Source: Betaproteobacteria bacterium
GTDB lineage: Bacteria > Pseudomonadota > Gammaproteobacteria > Burkholderiales > Casimicrobiaceae
Assembly (NCBI GenBank): GCA_016861105.1
Contig: BOKS01000010.1
Location: 1 to 64,000 of the forward strand
Length of the DNA stretch: 64,000 bases
Reading direction: 5' to 3'
Part shown: in pieces, positions 63,480 through 64,000 of the stretch
Layout of the letters: the number at the start of each line of letters is the position of its first letter
How positions within the stretch are numbered: position 1 is the stretch's first letter
Translations under genes and position numbers: made by a program
Notes under the pieces: model-generated
What the model saw: the letters and a program-made list of their open reading frames with translations, nothing else
What the model was told of the DNA's origin: nothing
Databases searched by the model: none

Positions 63480-63995
63480 ATGACCGCGCGCGCGGACGCC
63501 GTCGTCGTCCGGCCCATCGAGTTCCGCGACATCCCCGGCTTCCGCGAGGCGGTCGGGGCCGTCGCGGCGGAACGGCGCTGGCTCGCCCGCACGTCCGCGT
63601 TCTCGCTCGAGCAGACCGCCGTGTTCGTCGCCGGCAACATCGCGCACGGCCATCCGCAGTTCGTCGCCGACGACGGCGGCCGCGTGGTGGGCTGGTGCGA
63701 CATCTTCCCGGTCCCGCGCGAGGTCTCGCCGCACGTCGGCGTGCTGGGGATGGGCGTCCTGGCCGCCTGGCGCCGCCGCGGGCTCGGGCGGCGGCTGCTC
63801 GCCGCGGCGCTCGACGCCGCGCGGGGCCGCTTCGAGCAGGTCGACCTCGACGTGTACGGCGGCAACGCGGCCGCGCAGGCGCTCTACCGCGGCGCCGGCT
63901 TCGTCGAGCAGGGGCGCCGGCGCGGCGGGCGCAAGGTCGACGGCGTCTACGACGACGTGATCATCATGACCCGTTTCCTCGAGGAACCCCGATGA
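63480..63995 (+). CDS. GNAT-family N-acetyltransferase
   Basis: The 171-residue protein has the GNAT core: VVVRPIEFRDIPGFREAVGAV, VGVLGMGVLAAWRRRGLGRRLL with the acetyl-CoA loop RRRGLG, and LDVYGGNAAAQALYRGAGFVEQG. Substrate unknown. It follows gap by 13 bases. Its stop overlaps an ATG at 63992 (ATGA) that begins another frame cut off by the window end after three codons. Confidence 0.88.
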   Translation: MTARADAVVVRPIEFRDIPGFREAVGAVAAERRWLARTSAFSLEQTAVFVAGNIAHGHPQFVADDGGRVVGWCDIFPVPREVSPHVGVLGMGVLAAWRRRGLGRRLLAAALDAARGRFEQVDLDVYGGNAAAQALYRGAGFVEQGRRRGGRKVDGVYDDVIIMTRFLEEPR

Positions 63996-64000
63996 GCAAC

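Overview
The window is a chromosomal segment of a very GC-rich bacterium, most likely a betaproteobacterium (Burkholderiales or a relative). This rests on an AlgZ/AlgR-type two-component pair, ErpA, a DUF6776-type membrane protein, an IPTL-CTERM protein, an rplM-rpsI then argC order and a complete sox cluster. Genes are tightly packed on both strands. Because of the base composition, most genes have long open shadow frames, which were ignored.

Layout. (1) 1-2152: the 3' end of glgC and a GH57 glycosidase (glycogen metabolism). (2) 2217-23976: an accessory, stress-flavoured cluster. It holds a glycine-zipper lipoprotein, a DUF900 hydrolase lipoprotein, a winged-helix/ATPase regulator split by an in-frame TAG, an AI-2E/PerM-type permease, a DUF3141 alpha/beta protein, an HtrA protease, a PagL-like lipid A deacylase, a MaoC-phosphotransacetylase fusion followed by a truncated acetate kinase, an RND efflux operon and a GNAT acetyltransferase. 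Six copies of one composite promoter-like element (13-bp dyad, 12 bp, CTGACGAC box, 18-19 bp, TCTAAC-like box) sit before six transcription units here. They suggest a local regulon. (3) 24134-24210: tRNA-Arg(CCG). (4) 24266-26665: an intact 2400-bp IS1-like element with 18-bp perfect inverted repeats, an 8-bp target duplication and three cargo genes. (5) 26760-48397: housekeeping genes, namely triheme cytochrome c, rep, apaH, plsC, a PfkB kinase, the two-component pair, argH, semiSWEET, a beta-hydroxyacid dehydrogenase, a PCuAC-like protein, osmC, rplM-rpsI, argC, bactofilin, erpA, an IPTL-CTERM lectin-like protein, a 3-hydroxybutyrate dehydrogenase, anmK, an M23 peptidase and tyrS. (6) 48524-57345: an exported methyltransferase-like gene, then on the minus strand soxR-soxC-soxD-soxY-soxZ-dsrE-soxA-soxX-soxB-glcG-like. 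(7) 57524-64000: a secreted intradiol dioxygenase, a small unknown gene, speE and speD, then tkt, gapA and a GNAT protein.

How it works together. The sox set includes SoxCD, so the cell can probably oxidise thiosulfate fully to sulfate. A SoxR-type ArsR repressor and a dyad just upstream of it are the likely switch. tkt and gapA are sugar-phosphate genes. The 3-24 kb cluster looks built for envelope and energy stress: a protease, lipid A remodelling, efflux, a PHA-synthase-like fold and acyl-phosphate metabolism.
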